Assembly: GCA_016207765.1 (NCBI GenBank)
Contig: JACQOY010000001.1
Coordinates: forward strand, 1 to 6,071
Source of the DNA: Deltaproteobacteria bacterium
Lineage (GTDB): Bacteria > UBA10199 > SBBF01
Length of the DNA: 6,071 nt
Reading direction: 5' to 3'
In this document: piece after piece, positions 1 through 6,071 of the stretch
Numbering within the stretch: position 1 is the first letter of the stretch
Layout: every line of letters begins with the position of its first letter
Notes under the pieces: generated by a model
The model's input: only the letters and a program-made list of their open reading frames with translations
What the model was told of the DNA's origin: nothing
Databases searched by the model: none
Made by a program: the position numbers and the translations under genes

Positions 1-1
1 A

Positions 2-484
2 TTTAAAGTTATTTATTCATGCTTTTGGAAACGCGATTTAGCCGGCTTGAAAAGCGCCCCCTCCCCCTGTCCCTCTCCCTCGAGGGGAGGGGGACAGGGG
101 GAGGGTGATCCCGATGCCCGATTGCTCATCGGAGACGCGGCTCTTTTCTTTAACGAACCGGGATATAAATGTCTCGATCTGGGGGATGAGTGGACAAAAC
201 AAACCGGCCTCCCATTTGTTTACGCGGCGTGGGTCTCGAGGAAACCTCTGCCCCGTGAAATGATCGATTGTCTGATCTCGGCGAAAAAAGAGGGTTTGGC
301 CAAAAGGGAGGAAATTATCCAGCACCTCCACGATCTTCCCATCGACAGGATGCGCACCTATTTGACAAAGAGCATTCAATACGACATTACGCTCAAAAGT
401 CTCGAGGGAATTGAAAAATTCCAGGACTACTGTTTTCAGATTGGGTTGTTGAAAGAAAAGAGAAAATTATTGGATTTGTCATGA
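2..484 (+). CDS. mqnA: Chorismate dehydratase MqnA, C-terminal part (5' end outside window)
   Basis: MqnA converts chorismate to 3-[(1-carboxyvinyl)oxy]benzoate, the entry step of the futalosine menaquinone pathway, in the cytoplasm. The frame is open from position 2 to the TGA at 482-484 (160 codons). Family members are usually about 270-290 residues, so roughly the N-terminal half lies off the left edge. Family-typical blocks are LLIGDAAL (codons 41-48 of this fragment), the DLGDEW segment after it, and GLPFVYAAW (codons 69-77). A TTG at 47 could be taken as a start, but the frame continues upstream without a stop, and starting there would remove half of the periplasmic-binding-protein-like fold. 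I therefore read this as an edge-truncated gene. Just before LLIGDAAL the frame passes through a G/C-rich inverted repeat coding for a Pro/Ser/Gly-rich stretch unlike the family. The gene ends in an ATGA overlap with mqnC, which suggests translational coupling. Confidence 0.88.
   Translation, partial: FKVIYSCFWKRDLAGLKSAPSPCPSPSRGGGQGEGDPDARLLIGDAALFFNEPGYKCLDLGDEWTKQTGLPFVYAAWVSRKPLPREMIDCLISAKKEGLAKREEIIQHLHDLPIDRMRTYLTKSIQYDITLKSLEGIEKFQDYCFQIGLLKEKRKLLDLS
59..105. repeat. G/C-rich inverted repeat inside mqnA
   Basis: Positions 59-73 are perfectly complementary to 91-105 (15 bp). The stem continues towards the centre as 77-80 with 83-86 around a TCGA core, with a small mismatch or bulge between the two parts. 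Strand asymmetry is extreme: nearly all C/T on the left and G/A on the right. The element is read through in frame and adds about 16 residues rich in Pro, Ser and Gly. It looks like one copy of a dispersed palindromic repeat, of the kind common between genes in environmental proteobacterial genomes. Dispersal cannot be shown from one copy. Confidence 0.8.
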
Positions 485-1539
485 AGACCAACCGTATCTC
501 CCTTGAAGAAGCCCTCGACCTGGCCAAAAATGCCGATTTTCTCACCTTGGGGAGGCTGGCCCGCGAAATCGCCTGCAAGAAAAACGGAAAGAGGGGCGCC
601 TACCTCATCGACCGAAACATCAACTACACCAACGTCTGCTCGGCCCGATGCAATTTTTGCGCCTTTTATCGTCCCACTGTCAATCACCGGGAGTCGTATA
701 ACCTCACCTATGCCGAAATCGACTCGAAAATCGCAGAGGCATTGGAGATGGGAAGCCGCCGGATTTTGATGCAGGGGGGGCTCCATCCCGATCATACGCT
801 TGACGATTATGTAAATCTCGTTTCGCACATCAAGAAAAGCCACCCCACAATACATGTCCACGCCTTTTCACCCCCCGAAATTCATCACGTTGCCGTGAAA
901 GCGGGTATTTCCCACGAAGAGACGCTCACACGGCTTAAAGAGGCGGGCCTCGGCTCAATGCCGGGGGGAGGCGCCGAAATACTCGTTGATTCGGTGCGCG
1001 ACCGGATCATGACCGGGAAATGCAATACCCAGACCTGGCTCGATGTGATGGAGGCCTTGCATCGGATAGGTCTTCGATCGAGCGCCACGATGATGATCGG
1101 GCATATCGAGTCGTGGAAGGACCGCATCGAGCATTTGGACAGGCTCCGTTCCCTGCAGGACAAAACGGGCGGCTTCATTTCATTCGTTCCATGGACCTTC
1201 CAGCCGGAAAATACGGCGATGAACCCGCAGGCAAAGAGAAACAGGAACGTCAAACTGGCCACACCGTATGAATACCTGCGTCTCCTTGCCTTATCCCGCA
1301 TTTACCTGGACAATTTTGATCACATTCAGGTTTCCCTTCTCACTCAAGGGACGAAGGTCGCACAGATCGGTCTCCATTTCGGCGCCGATGATCTGGGAAG
1401 TTTGCTGATCGAGGAAAATGTCGTCCGCTCCGCCGGATGCCCGCAGGAAGTGGGGCTTAAAAAGGAAAAAATGATCCGGATCATCCGCGAGGCGGGTTTG
1501 GAGCCGTACGAACGGGATACGTTTTACAACAGGGTCTAG
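481..1539 (+). CDS. mqnC: Cyclic dehypoxanthinyl futalosine synthase MqnC (radical SAM)
   Basis: MqnC is a cytoplasmic radical S-adenosylmethionine enzyme that cyclises dehypoxanthinyl futalosine to the spiro compound cyclic DHFL in menaquinone biosynthesis. The [4Fe-4S] motif CX3CX2C is at Cys53, Cys57 and Cys60, preceded by INYTNV. Further family blocks are MQGGLHPD (97-104), HAFSPPEI (127-134), PGGGAEIL (161-168), FVPWTFQPEN (235-244), GADDLGS (301-307) and ERDTFYN (344-350). The paralogue MqnE (aminofutalosine synthase) shares the cysteine motif. The GGF-x4-PW-x-FQPEN block, the ERDTFYN-type C terminus and the length of 352 residues favour MqnC. The ATG at 481 overlaps the mqnA stop codon (ATGA), and there is no strong Shine-Dalgarno sequence, which fits translational coupling. 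The next gene starts 2 nt after the TAG stop. Confidence 0.93.
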   Translation: MKTNRISLEEALDLAKNADFLTLGRLAREIACKKNGKRGAYLIDRNINYTNVCSARCNFCAFYRPTVNHRESYNLTYAEIDSKIAEALEMGSRRILMQGGLHPDHTLDDYVNLVSHIKKSHPTIHVHAFSPPEIHHVAVKAGISHEETLTRLKEAGLGSMPGGGAEILVDSVRDRIMTGKCNTQTWLDVMEALHRIGLRSSATMMIGHIESWKDRIEHLDRLRSLQDKTGGFISFVPWTFQPENTAMNPQAKRNRNVKLATPYEYLRLLALSRIYLDNFDHIQVSLLTQGTKVAQIGLHFGADDLGSLLIEENVVRSAGCPQEVGLKKEKMIRIIREAGLEPYERDTFYNRV

Positions 1540-1541
1540 GG

Positions 1542-2762
1542 GTGCTCCTCAAATCTTCCCACATCATTCCCATGGAGGGCCCCAATCTGTCGCCGGGGTA
1601 TATTTGCGTGCGCGATGGGATCATCCAGGCTATCGGGGACGAGTTTGTTTTGTCGATGCGGAAAAAAGGAGAAGAGCTGATCGATCTGGGGGAAATGGTC
1701 CTTCTGCCCGGCTTCGTCAACGCGCATTGTCATCTGGAATTGACGGCCATCGGGCCGCTTGAAAAAACAGATTTTGTCGAATGGGTCAAAGAACTGGTCA
1801 GCCGGAAAAACAGCCTGACCAATGACGAAAAGAGCGAGGGGATTAAAAAGGGCATAGCCAAGCTGATGCGTTCCGGCGTCACCTGCATCGGCGACCACAT
1901 CAGCTTCAACACGCCGCTGGAAGCCATCATCAAATCGCCGCTGAAAGGCCGCCTGTTCGGAGAGGTGATTGGCGTGCTCCCTGAAGTCTGCAACGACATT
2001 TATACGAGCTTTAAAAATATCCAAAAAGAATTCACGTTTCACCCTTCACACTTCACTCTTCACCCCTCCCCCCACTCCATCCATGCCGTTTACCCGGAGA
2101 CTCTCAAAAAGGTCTTGACCGACGAGCCGTCCCCCCTCTCCTGCCACCTGGCCGAAAGCCGGACTGAGGAGGACTATTTCAAGACGGGAAAGGGGGCCCT
2201 TGCCCGGTTCATCCGCGAACGGCAACACGACCTGCGGCATCCCGGACAAAGCGGCCTCGATTATCTGGAAGGGGAGAATCTTCCGCTCTCGAAACTTCTG
2301 GTCGTTCACGGAAATTATCTGACCGAAAAGGATTTATCAGCGGTGAAAAAACATTCCCTCTCGATCGTTCATTGCCCCGGCTCGCATGAATACTTCGGCC
2401 ATAAACCATTCCCCCTGGAGAAGCTTCTCGCCGACGGAATCAACATCGCCATCGGCACCGATAGCATCGCCTCCAACACCGACCTTGATTTCCTGCTGGA
2501 ACTGAAAAGAATCAAAAAATTGCATCCCCATCTTGAACCCTTGAAAATTCTCCAAATGGCCACCTTGAACGGCGCTCGCGCCCTGCAAATGGACTTAGAA
2601 ATCGGCTCTCTTGTTGCCGGCAAAAAAGCCGATCTGATCGGGTTTTGTCTCGATGGAAACAAAATTCCCGATGAGGCGCCTCTGACAGCCGATTATGTCG
2701 ATTGGATGATGATTGATGGAAAATTAATGATGCCCCCCATGGTGCCCCGACCGGACAGATAG
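1542..2762 (+). CDS. mqnX: Amidohydrolase, probable aminodeoxyfutalosine deaminase (MqnX-type)
   Basis: This 406-residue metal-dependent hydrolase belongs to the ATZ/TRZ/SsnA branch of the amidohydrolase superfamily. Visible ligands are the HxH motif (His62, His64, in GFVNAHCHLE), His202 and Glu205 in CHLAES, His256 in VVHGN, and Asp307 in GTDSIAS. A family-typical SPH motif is at 176-178, and the usual late block (NGARAL, then G-x-L-x-G-KKADLI) is at 343-366. Its place directly behind mqnA and mqnC suggests it deaminates 6-aminodeoxyfutalosine to futalosine. The family alone would also allow other amino-heterocycle deaminases, such as guanine or S-adenosylhomocysteine deaminase types. The GTG start at 1542 lies 2 nt after the mqnC stop, with AGGG at 1531-1534 as a plausible ribosome-binding site. 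Residues 164-175 (heptapeptide-like FTFHPSH, FTLHP) come from a tandem DNA repeat and sit just before the SPH motif. The 3' end overlaps the convergent exporter gene by 39 nt. Confidence 0.8.
   Translation: MLLKSSHIIPMEGPNLSPGYICVRDGIIQAIGDEFVLSMRKKGEELIDLGEMVLLPGFVNAHCHLELTAIGPLEKTDFVEWVKELVSRKNSLTNDEKSEGIKKGIAKLMRSGVTCIGDHISFNTPLEAIIKSPLKGRLFGEVIGVLPEVCNDIYTSFKNIQKEFTFHPSHFTLHPSPHSIHAVYPETLKKVLTDEPSPLSCHLAESRTEEDYFKTGKGALARFIRERQHDLRHPGQSGLDYLEGENLPLSKLLVVHGNYLTEKDLSAVKKHSLSIVHCPGSHEYFGHKPFPLEKLLADGINIAIGTDSIASNTDLDFLLELKRIKKLHPHLEPLKILQMATLNGARALQMDLEIGSLVAGKKADLIGFCLDGNKIPDEAPLTADYVDWMMIDGKLMMPPMVPRPDR
2031..2065 (+). repeat. Five tandem TTCACNN heptamers inside the deaminase gene
   Basis: TTCAC recurs exactly every 7 nt at 2031, 2038, 2045, 2052 and 2059, with variable dinucleotides GT, CC, AC, TC and CC. 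A C/T-rich run follows to about 2075. Three heptamers make 21 nt, so the frame yields a seven-residue protein repeat (FTFHPSH then FTLHPSP). The period is unrelated to codon structure, which points to a DNA-level repeat captured in a coding frame. Similar short heptanucleotide repeats are known in cyanobacteria and other genomes, mostly between genes. Confidence 0.85.
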
Positions 2763-5180
2763 CACCTGCAAAAACGCCGGCAGGAAAACAAGCGAACTCA
2801 ACATGCAGGTCCCCATGCCGATCACCGCCAGAATGCCGATGGATCTCAAACCGGGATGATGGGCGAAAATCAGCCCCGCATATCCCAGCATCGTGGTCAG
2901 AGAAGCCATGAGGGCCGCACTCCCCGAGGTGAAAAGGGCCCTCATCACCGAACTTCTCTTTAATTCCTCGTTACGGTGGATCAAATGAACGCTGTTGTCC
3001 TCCCCCATGCCGATCACCATCGGGATGGTAATCATGTTGTAGAAATTGAACTTGAGGCCAAAGACAACCATACAGCCGAACATCCAGAAGATCCCCGAAC
3101 AAAGCGCCCCCAGAACAAGCCCCGTTTTTTTCCAGTCGCGAAAATCCAGGTAGATAAGGAGGGCCAGGACAAGAAGCGAAAGAATGATGGTCTTCCGGCT
3201 GTCGCGAAACATCGTTGTCAGCACATCGGCAAAAACGCTGGAATCCGACACCGCATAGAACGTTTTTCCCGCGGCTGAAACCTTGTGGGCATCGTTGTAG
3301 AAGGCGACGGCATTTCGGCCGTCATCAAGTTCGAGCGTCGAGATGGGGTAAACAAAGGCCACCTTTTCACCGACGTAATCCCCTTTTCCAAAAAAAGTTT
3401 TCCGGATTTCCTCCGGAATCTCACTCTCATGAATGAATGTCGTCTTGCCAATGGAGGTCCTGAATTCGTCCACCATCTTCCGGTCTTCTCCTCCCAGAAT
3501 ATTCAGGGCGTCATCGGCAAGGAGTTTGTCGATGTCTTTCAATACCGTCATTTTGTCCTCTTGATCCTTCGGAAAGAGATCGTAATAAGAGCGAAAATAA
3601 TCGATCGTCGGTGATTCTTTGTCGGCGGCCTTCCGTCGGGCGTATTCCTTTTTGAGCGCTTCCGCTTCCTCTTCGCTTCCAATGATGACCGCGGCCGGGC
3701 TGTTGACCCTTCCGGACACCTGCTTTAATTTGGCCTTCGCCGATTGCGTTTCGGGAAGATGGATTTTCAAAACACTGTAGTTCCATTCAAACTGGAGGGA
3801 TGGAATAAACGCCGGTGCAACCAGGGCAAGAATGACGCAGGCAACCGTTACGGCCATGGCCTTGGGAAAAGCCGGCCACCTCTTCAAAAGGGCCTGAAGA
3901 GTTTCGTGTCTTTCCCTCTTCACCCGGAGAATCCGCAATTTTTCGGACCACAACAAAATGGCGGGAAAAAACAGAAGATAGGTCGCCAGGGCCGCCAAAA
4001 GCCCGATCCCCGCTATCCAGCCGAATTCCGAAAATCCCTTGAAATCGTTGATGATGAGAATAAAAAAACTGGCACAGGTGGTAAACACCCCCACGGCGGA
4101 CGAGCGCCCCGCCTTGAGCAGGCAGTTCACCAGCGCATCCTCCTGCGACAAGCCGGCCTCGCGGTCCTCGATGTAGCGCGCAAACATGTGAATGCCTATG
4201 TCCACTCCAAGGCCGAACAAGATGGAAAAAAGAAAGGAGGTAACGACATTCAACTGTTTGATGAACAGGGAACAAAGGGCAAAACCCATCAGCATACTGC
4301 ACACCAGGGGAACAAAAATGAGAATAACGGCCACAACCCTTCGGAAATAGATCGCCAGCAGAATAAAAATGCCGATCCCCGAAATCATCCCGGCCAGTTT
4401 CAAGTCACGGATGAGGGAGTTGTATTCATCGATGCGGGTCTTGATGGAACCGGCGTAACCGATGTTCAAACCGGAACCGTAATCGCCCAGAGGAAAGTCT
4501 TTCATCTTATGGCTGATTATCCCGTAAAATTTTTTGTAATAGGAAAGCGAGGTGTCCTTTGATTTCGGATAAATCCAGAGGGCGTAGATGGTTTCCTCCT
4601 CGTTGGTGAAATATCTGCTTTTGATCCCCTGAATGTATTGCTTCCGGTATTTTTCGATCAGATCGTCGAAATTGAACGGATCTTTCCCCCGACCGGCATC
4701 CCCTTCCGACTCAAAATCGATATAGAGCGACCCAAGCTTTTCCCTCTGGATCTTCCTCTTGATCCTGTTCTCGATCTCGTGAAGATCGTCAAGTTCGATG
4801 AACATCAACTTGTGCTCATCAAAAAACTCGAACCCCTTTTTGATGTATTGAACACGGTCGACTTCCGGAATCTTCTGCAGAAAATCGGCCAGGGCCCCGA
4901 TCACTTTCAGATTATTCCCCGGGTTTGGCGAATCGAGGACGATAATCAGATCCCCTCCCCCTTTTTCCTTGAATTTCCGTTTGATCTCGTTGCCTATCTT
5001 GACGCTCGGATAGTCCTCGGGAAGCAGTTTCGACAATTCTGTGTTGATCCGCCCCAAAAGCCCAACGGCGGGTTTAAATGAAACCCAGGTAAGTCCCAGA
5101 AAAAGGGGAAACATGATCCACGCATAGGGGATCAGGCATCGAATCATCTTTTCAAGCAAAGAGGGGGAATGGGAATGCAT
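2724..5180 (-). CDS. RND-superfamily exporter, MMPL/HpnN-like
   Basis: This 818-residue inner-membrane protein has the two-fold layout of RND transporters. There is one membrane helix near residues 16-35, a large periplasmic loop to about 260, and a helix bundle at about 261-410 containing the GLGVDIGIH motif (Asp327, His331). Another helix follows at about 441-460, then a second charged periplasmic loop to about 662, and a second bundle at about 663-805 with GMGEDNSVH (Asp728, His732). The paired in-membrane aspartates are the expected proton-relay positions. Related proteins export lipids or hopanoids (HpnN, MmpL), but the substrate here is unknown and no hopanoid gene is in view. The frame could extend to a TTG at 5201. 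I prefer the ATG at 5180, because the TTG has no ribosome-binding site and would fall at or upstream of the expected start of a candidate promoter transcript. The C terminus is His-rich (GHHGGHH). It converges on the deaminase gene and diverges from the gene at 5234. Confidence 0.88.
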   Translation of the reverse strand: MHSHSPSLLEKMIRCLIPYAWIMFPLFLGLTWVSFKPAVGLLGRINTELSKLLPEDYPSVKIGNEIKRKFKEKGGGDLIIVLDSPNPGNNLKVIGALADFLQKIPEVDRVQYIKKGFEFFDEHKLMFIELDDLHEIENRIKRKIQREKLGSLYIDFESEGDAGRGKDPFNFDDLIEKYRKQYIQGIKSRYFTNEEETIYALWIYPKSKDTSLSYYKKFYGIISHKMKDFPLGDYGSGLNIGYAGSIKTRIDEYNSLIRDLKLAGMISGIGIFILLAIYFRRVVAVILIFVPLVCSMLMGFALCSLFIKQLNVVTSFLFSILFGLGVDIGIHMFARYIEDREAGLSQEDALVNCLLKAGRSSAVGVFTTCASFFILIINDFKGFSEFGWIAGIGLLAALATYLLFFPAILLWSEKLRILRVKRERHETLQALLKRWPAFPKAMAVTVACVILALVAPAFIPSLQFEWNYSVLKIHLPETQSAKAKLKQVSGRVNSPAAVIIGSEEEAEALKKEYARRKAADKESPTIDYFRSYYDLFPKDQEDKMTVLKDIDKLLADDALNILGGEDRKMVDEFRTSIGKTTFIHESEIPEEIRKTFFGKGDYVGEKVAFVYPISTLELDDGRNAVAFYNDAHKVSAAGKTFYAVSDSSVFADVLTTMFRDSRKTIILSLLVLALLIYLDFRDWKKTGLVLGALCSGIFWMFGCMVVFGLKFNFYNMITIPMVIGMGEDNSVHLIHRNEELKRSSVMRALFTSGSAALMASLTTMLGYAGLIFAHHPGLRSIGILAVIGMGTCMLSSLVFLPAFLQVLSVRSGHHGGHH

Positions 5181-5210
5181 AGTCGCAAATTTTCTTGCCA
5201 AGAAAAAGAA

Positions 5211-5239
5211 AATATAGGAGAAACGCCCGGCAAATGCAA
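5211..5239 (-). promoter_or_regulatory. Candidate sigma-70-like promoter for the RND exporter
   Basis: On the minus strand, TATATT (5216-5211, five of six to TATAAT) lies 17 nt downstream of TTGCAT (5239-5234, only TTG matching TTGACA). Transcription would start near 5204 and leave a leader of about 24 nt before the ATG at 5180. The -35 match is weak and overlaps the first codons of the divergent gene, so this is tentative. Confidence 0.3.
5216..5220 (+). promoter_or_regulatory. Probable ribosome-binding site (AGGAG) for the gene at 5234
   Basis: AGGAG ends 13 nt before the ATG at 5234, which is longer than the usual 5-9 nt. It still supports that ATG over the in-frame TTG at 5195, which lies upstream of the site. 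The AT-rich 5181-5233 gap contains nothing else I can identify. Confidence 0.45.
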
Positions 5240-5749
5240 CACGAACCGACCAGGGATTTAAACACCATTGAGCACATCTGGACCCGGATCGATTACCCGT
5301 GGCTCATCGCCGGCGCTTTAAGCGGGGCGTCTGCGGGACTTCTGATCATTCTGCTGGCGTCACAGCTCACCTCCAAACTTCTGGGTGACTGGACCCAGCC
5401 GTTTAAAATGATCGGCGCCGCGGTTTTCGGGGCCGAGGCCACCGCTTTCGGCCCGCTGGGCGAGGCGGGACTCATCGGTTTTCTCATTCACACGGTCCTG
5501 TCGGTTATTTACGGGGTTGTTTTCGCCCAGCTGGTGCATGAAAAAAGCCATGCGAGGTCGCTTGTTTTTCTCGGTTTTGTAACCGGCTTCATCATCTGGG
5601 TTTTCTCCTGCAAGCTCTTTCTCCCCAGTTTCAACCTCCCTTTGGCGCTCAGGTTCCCTTCCACCGTGAGTCTCGTCTTGCAGGTTCTCTTCGGCATCTT
5701 TAACAGTCTTTTTCTTGTTTTATACCGACCCTATTTCATCAAACGATGA
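5234..5749 (+). CDS. Uncharacterised membrane protein with about four transmembrane segments
   Basis: I do not recognise the family of this 171-residue protein. A short charged N terminus (about 20 residues) is followed by hydrophobic segments at about 22-44, 77-101, 109-129 and 143-164. A weaker Gly/Ala-rich stretch at about 57-75 could be a re-entrant or short helix. There are no cleavable signal peptide features and no obvious catalytic motif; one Cys is at 126. The C terminus is short and basic (YRPYFIKR). The frame is open to a TTG at 5195, but that extension adds a Lys/Arg-rich stretch and lacks a ribosome-binding site, so I use the ATG at 5234. The gene diverges from the RND exporter across a 53-nt gap and lies 28 nt before a hydratase gene on the same strand, so it could be co-transcribed with the latter. 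A role linked to either neighbour is only a guess. Confidence 0.75.
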   Translation: MQHEPTRDLNTIEHIWTRIDYPWLIAGALSGASAGLLIILLASQLTSKLLGDWTQPFKMIGAAVFGAEATAFGPLGEAGLIGFLIHTVLSVIYGVVFAQLVHEKSHARSLVFLGFVTGFIIWVFSCKLFLPSFNLPLALRFPSTVSLVLQVLFGIFNSLFLVLYRPYFIKR

Positions 5750-5777
5750 TGCAACAACAAAAAGAGTCCACAAAATT

Positions 5778-6071
5778 ATGATCTTTAATACCCTCATTGT
5801 TGAAAAAAAGGAGGGGATTCTATCCGTTACCCTCAACCGTCCGGAGGTGCGCAACGCCTTTAACGCCGAGCTGATTGCCGACCTGACCGGTGTCTTCACC
5901 AGGGAAGCCGCCGCCGCTGATGTCCGTGTTGTCGTCCTCTCGGGCGCCGGAGAGGTTTTTTGTGCCGGTGGCGACATCAAATGGATGAAGGAGGGTTTCA
6001 ACCACTCCCACGGCCAGAATTTGGAAGAGGCCCGCCGACTTGCCGTGATGCTTCAAACAATCAACGAAACC
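5778..6071 (+). CDS. Enoyl-CoA hydratase/isomerase family protein, N-terminal part (possible methylglutaconyl-CoA hydratase)
   Basis: The frame from the ATG at 5778 is open for 98 codons to the right edge; family members are about 255-265 residues, so over a third is present. The crotonase fold is clear: LNRPEVRNAFN (19-29) and the oxyanion-hole strand GEVFCAGGDIKWM (58-70). The D-x-x-WM ending, followed by an N-x-x-EA-x-x-LA-x-ML pattern at 81-92, is most like methylglutaconyl-CoA hydratase (LiuC/AUH), which hydrates 3-methylglutaconyl-CoA to HMG-CoA in leucine breakdown. The residues that would settle the substrate class, including the second oxyanion-hole glycine and the catalytic glutamates, are beyond the edge. 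The gene follows the membrane-protein gene by 28 nt, with only a weak purine-rich site (AAGAG at 5762-5766) upstream. A generic fatty-acid beta-oxidation hydratase is the main alternative. Confidence 0.85.
   Translation, partial: MIFNTLIVEKKEGILSVTLNRPEVRNAFNAELIADLTGVFTREAAAADVRVVVLSGAGEVFCAGGDIKWMKEGFNHSHGQNLEEARRLAVMLQTINET

Noticed and set aside
59..105. The inverted repeat as an intrinsic terminator or CRISPR repeat
   Set aside because: It has no T-run and lies inside an intact reading frame; there is a single copy and no spacer array.
38..379. Minus-strand frame of 113 codons opposite mqnA
   Set aside because: It is antisense to conserved MqnA sequence, and its length is helped by the stop-poor G/C-rich repeat. 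No recognisable protein features.
47..484. mqnA as a complete short gene starting at TTG 47
   Set aside because: The frame is open to the window edge and the family needs about twice this length. The TTG has no ribosome-binding site, so a left-edge truncation is the simpler reading.
2741..2766. Possible terminator hairpin at the convergent gene ends (GGTGC paired with GCACC)
   Set aside because: The stem is only 5 bp with a 16-nt loop and no T-run on either strand.
3744..4562. Open frame of 272 codons on the + strand
   Set aside because: It lies wholly antisense to the RND exporter and its product is Lys/Gln/Asn/Gly-rich with no domain pattern. The minus-strand frame has clear membrane helices and RND motifs, so this is a shadow.
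5195..5233. N-terminal extension of the membrane protein from TTG 5195
   Set aside because: It encodes a Lys/Arg-rich stretch and lacks an upstream ribosome-binding site, while AGGAG at 5216-5220 favours the ATG at 5234.

Overview
The window looks like chromosomal DNA from a Gram-negative (diderm) bacterium. It has no phage, plasmid or insertion-sequence genes. The futalosine menaquinone genes, an HpnN/MMPL-type RND exporter and a probable leucine-degradation hydratase together resemble a deltaproteobacterial or related environmental lineage. That placement is inference; no phylogenetic marker is present.

Positions 2-2762 (+ strand) hold a compact cluster: the 3' part of mqnA (chorismate dehydratase, cut by the left edge), mqnC (radical SAM cyclase) overlapping it by 4 nt, and an amidohydrolase 2 nt further on. 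In this context the amidohydrolase is best read as the aminodeoxyfutalosine deaminase. The three genes cover the first step, the deamination step and the cyclisation step of the futalosine route to menaquinone. mqnE, mqnB and mqnD are not in the window. Two of the genes carry in-frame low-complexity DNA: a G/C-rich inverted repeat in mqnA (59-105) and five tandem TTCACNN heptamers in the deaminase gene (2031-2065).

Positions 2724-5180 (- strand) encode a large RND-superfamily membrane exporter. It converges on the deaminase gene, and their 3' ends overlap by 39 nt, so no intergenic terminator fits between them.

A 53-nt AT-rich gap (5181-5233) separates the exporter from a divergent run on the + strand. 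That run holds an uncharacterised protein with about four membrane segments (5234-5749), then after 28 nt the start of an enoyl-CoA hydratase/isomerase-family gene (5778 onward) that leaves the right edge. The hydratase most resembles methylglutaconyl-CoA hydratase.

Coding density is very high and no gap exceeds 300 nt. I see no tRNA, rRNA, CRISPR array or clearly new biological system. The most noteworthy points are the two repeat-derived insertions inside conserved menaquinone genes.
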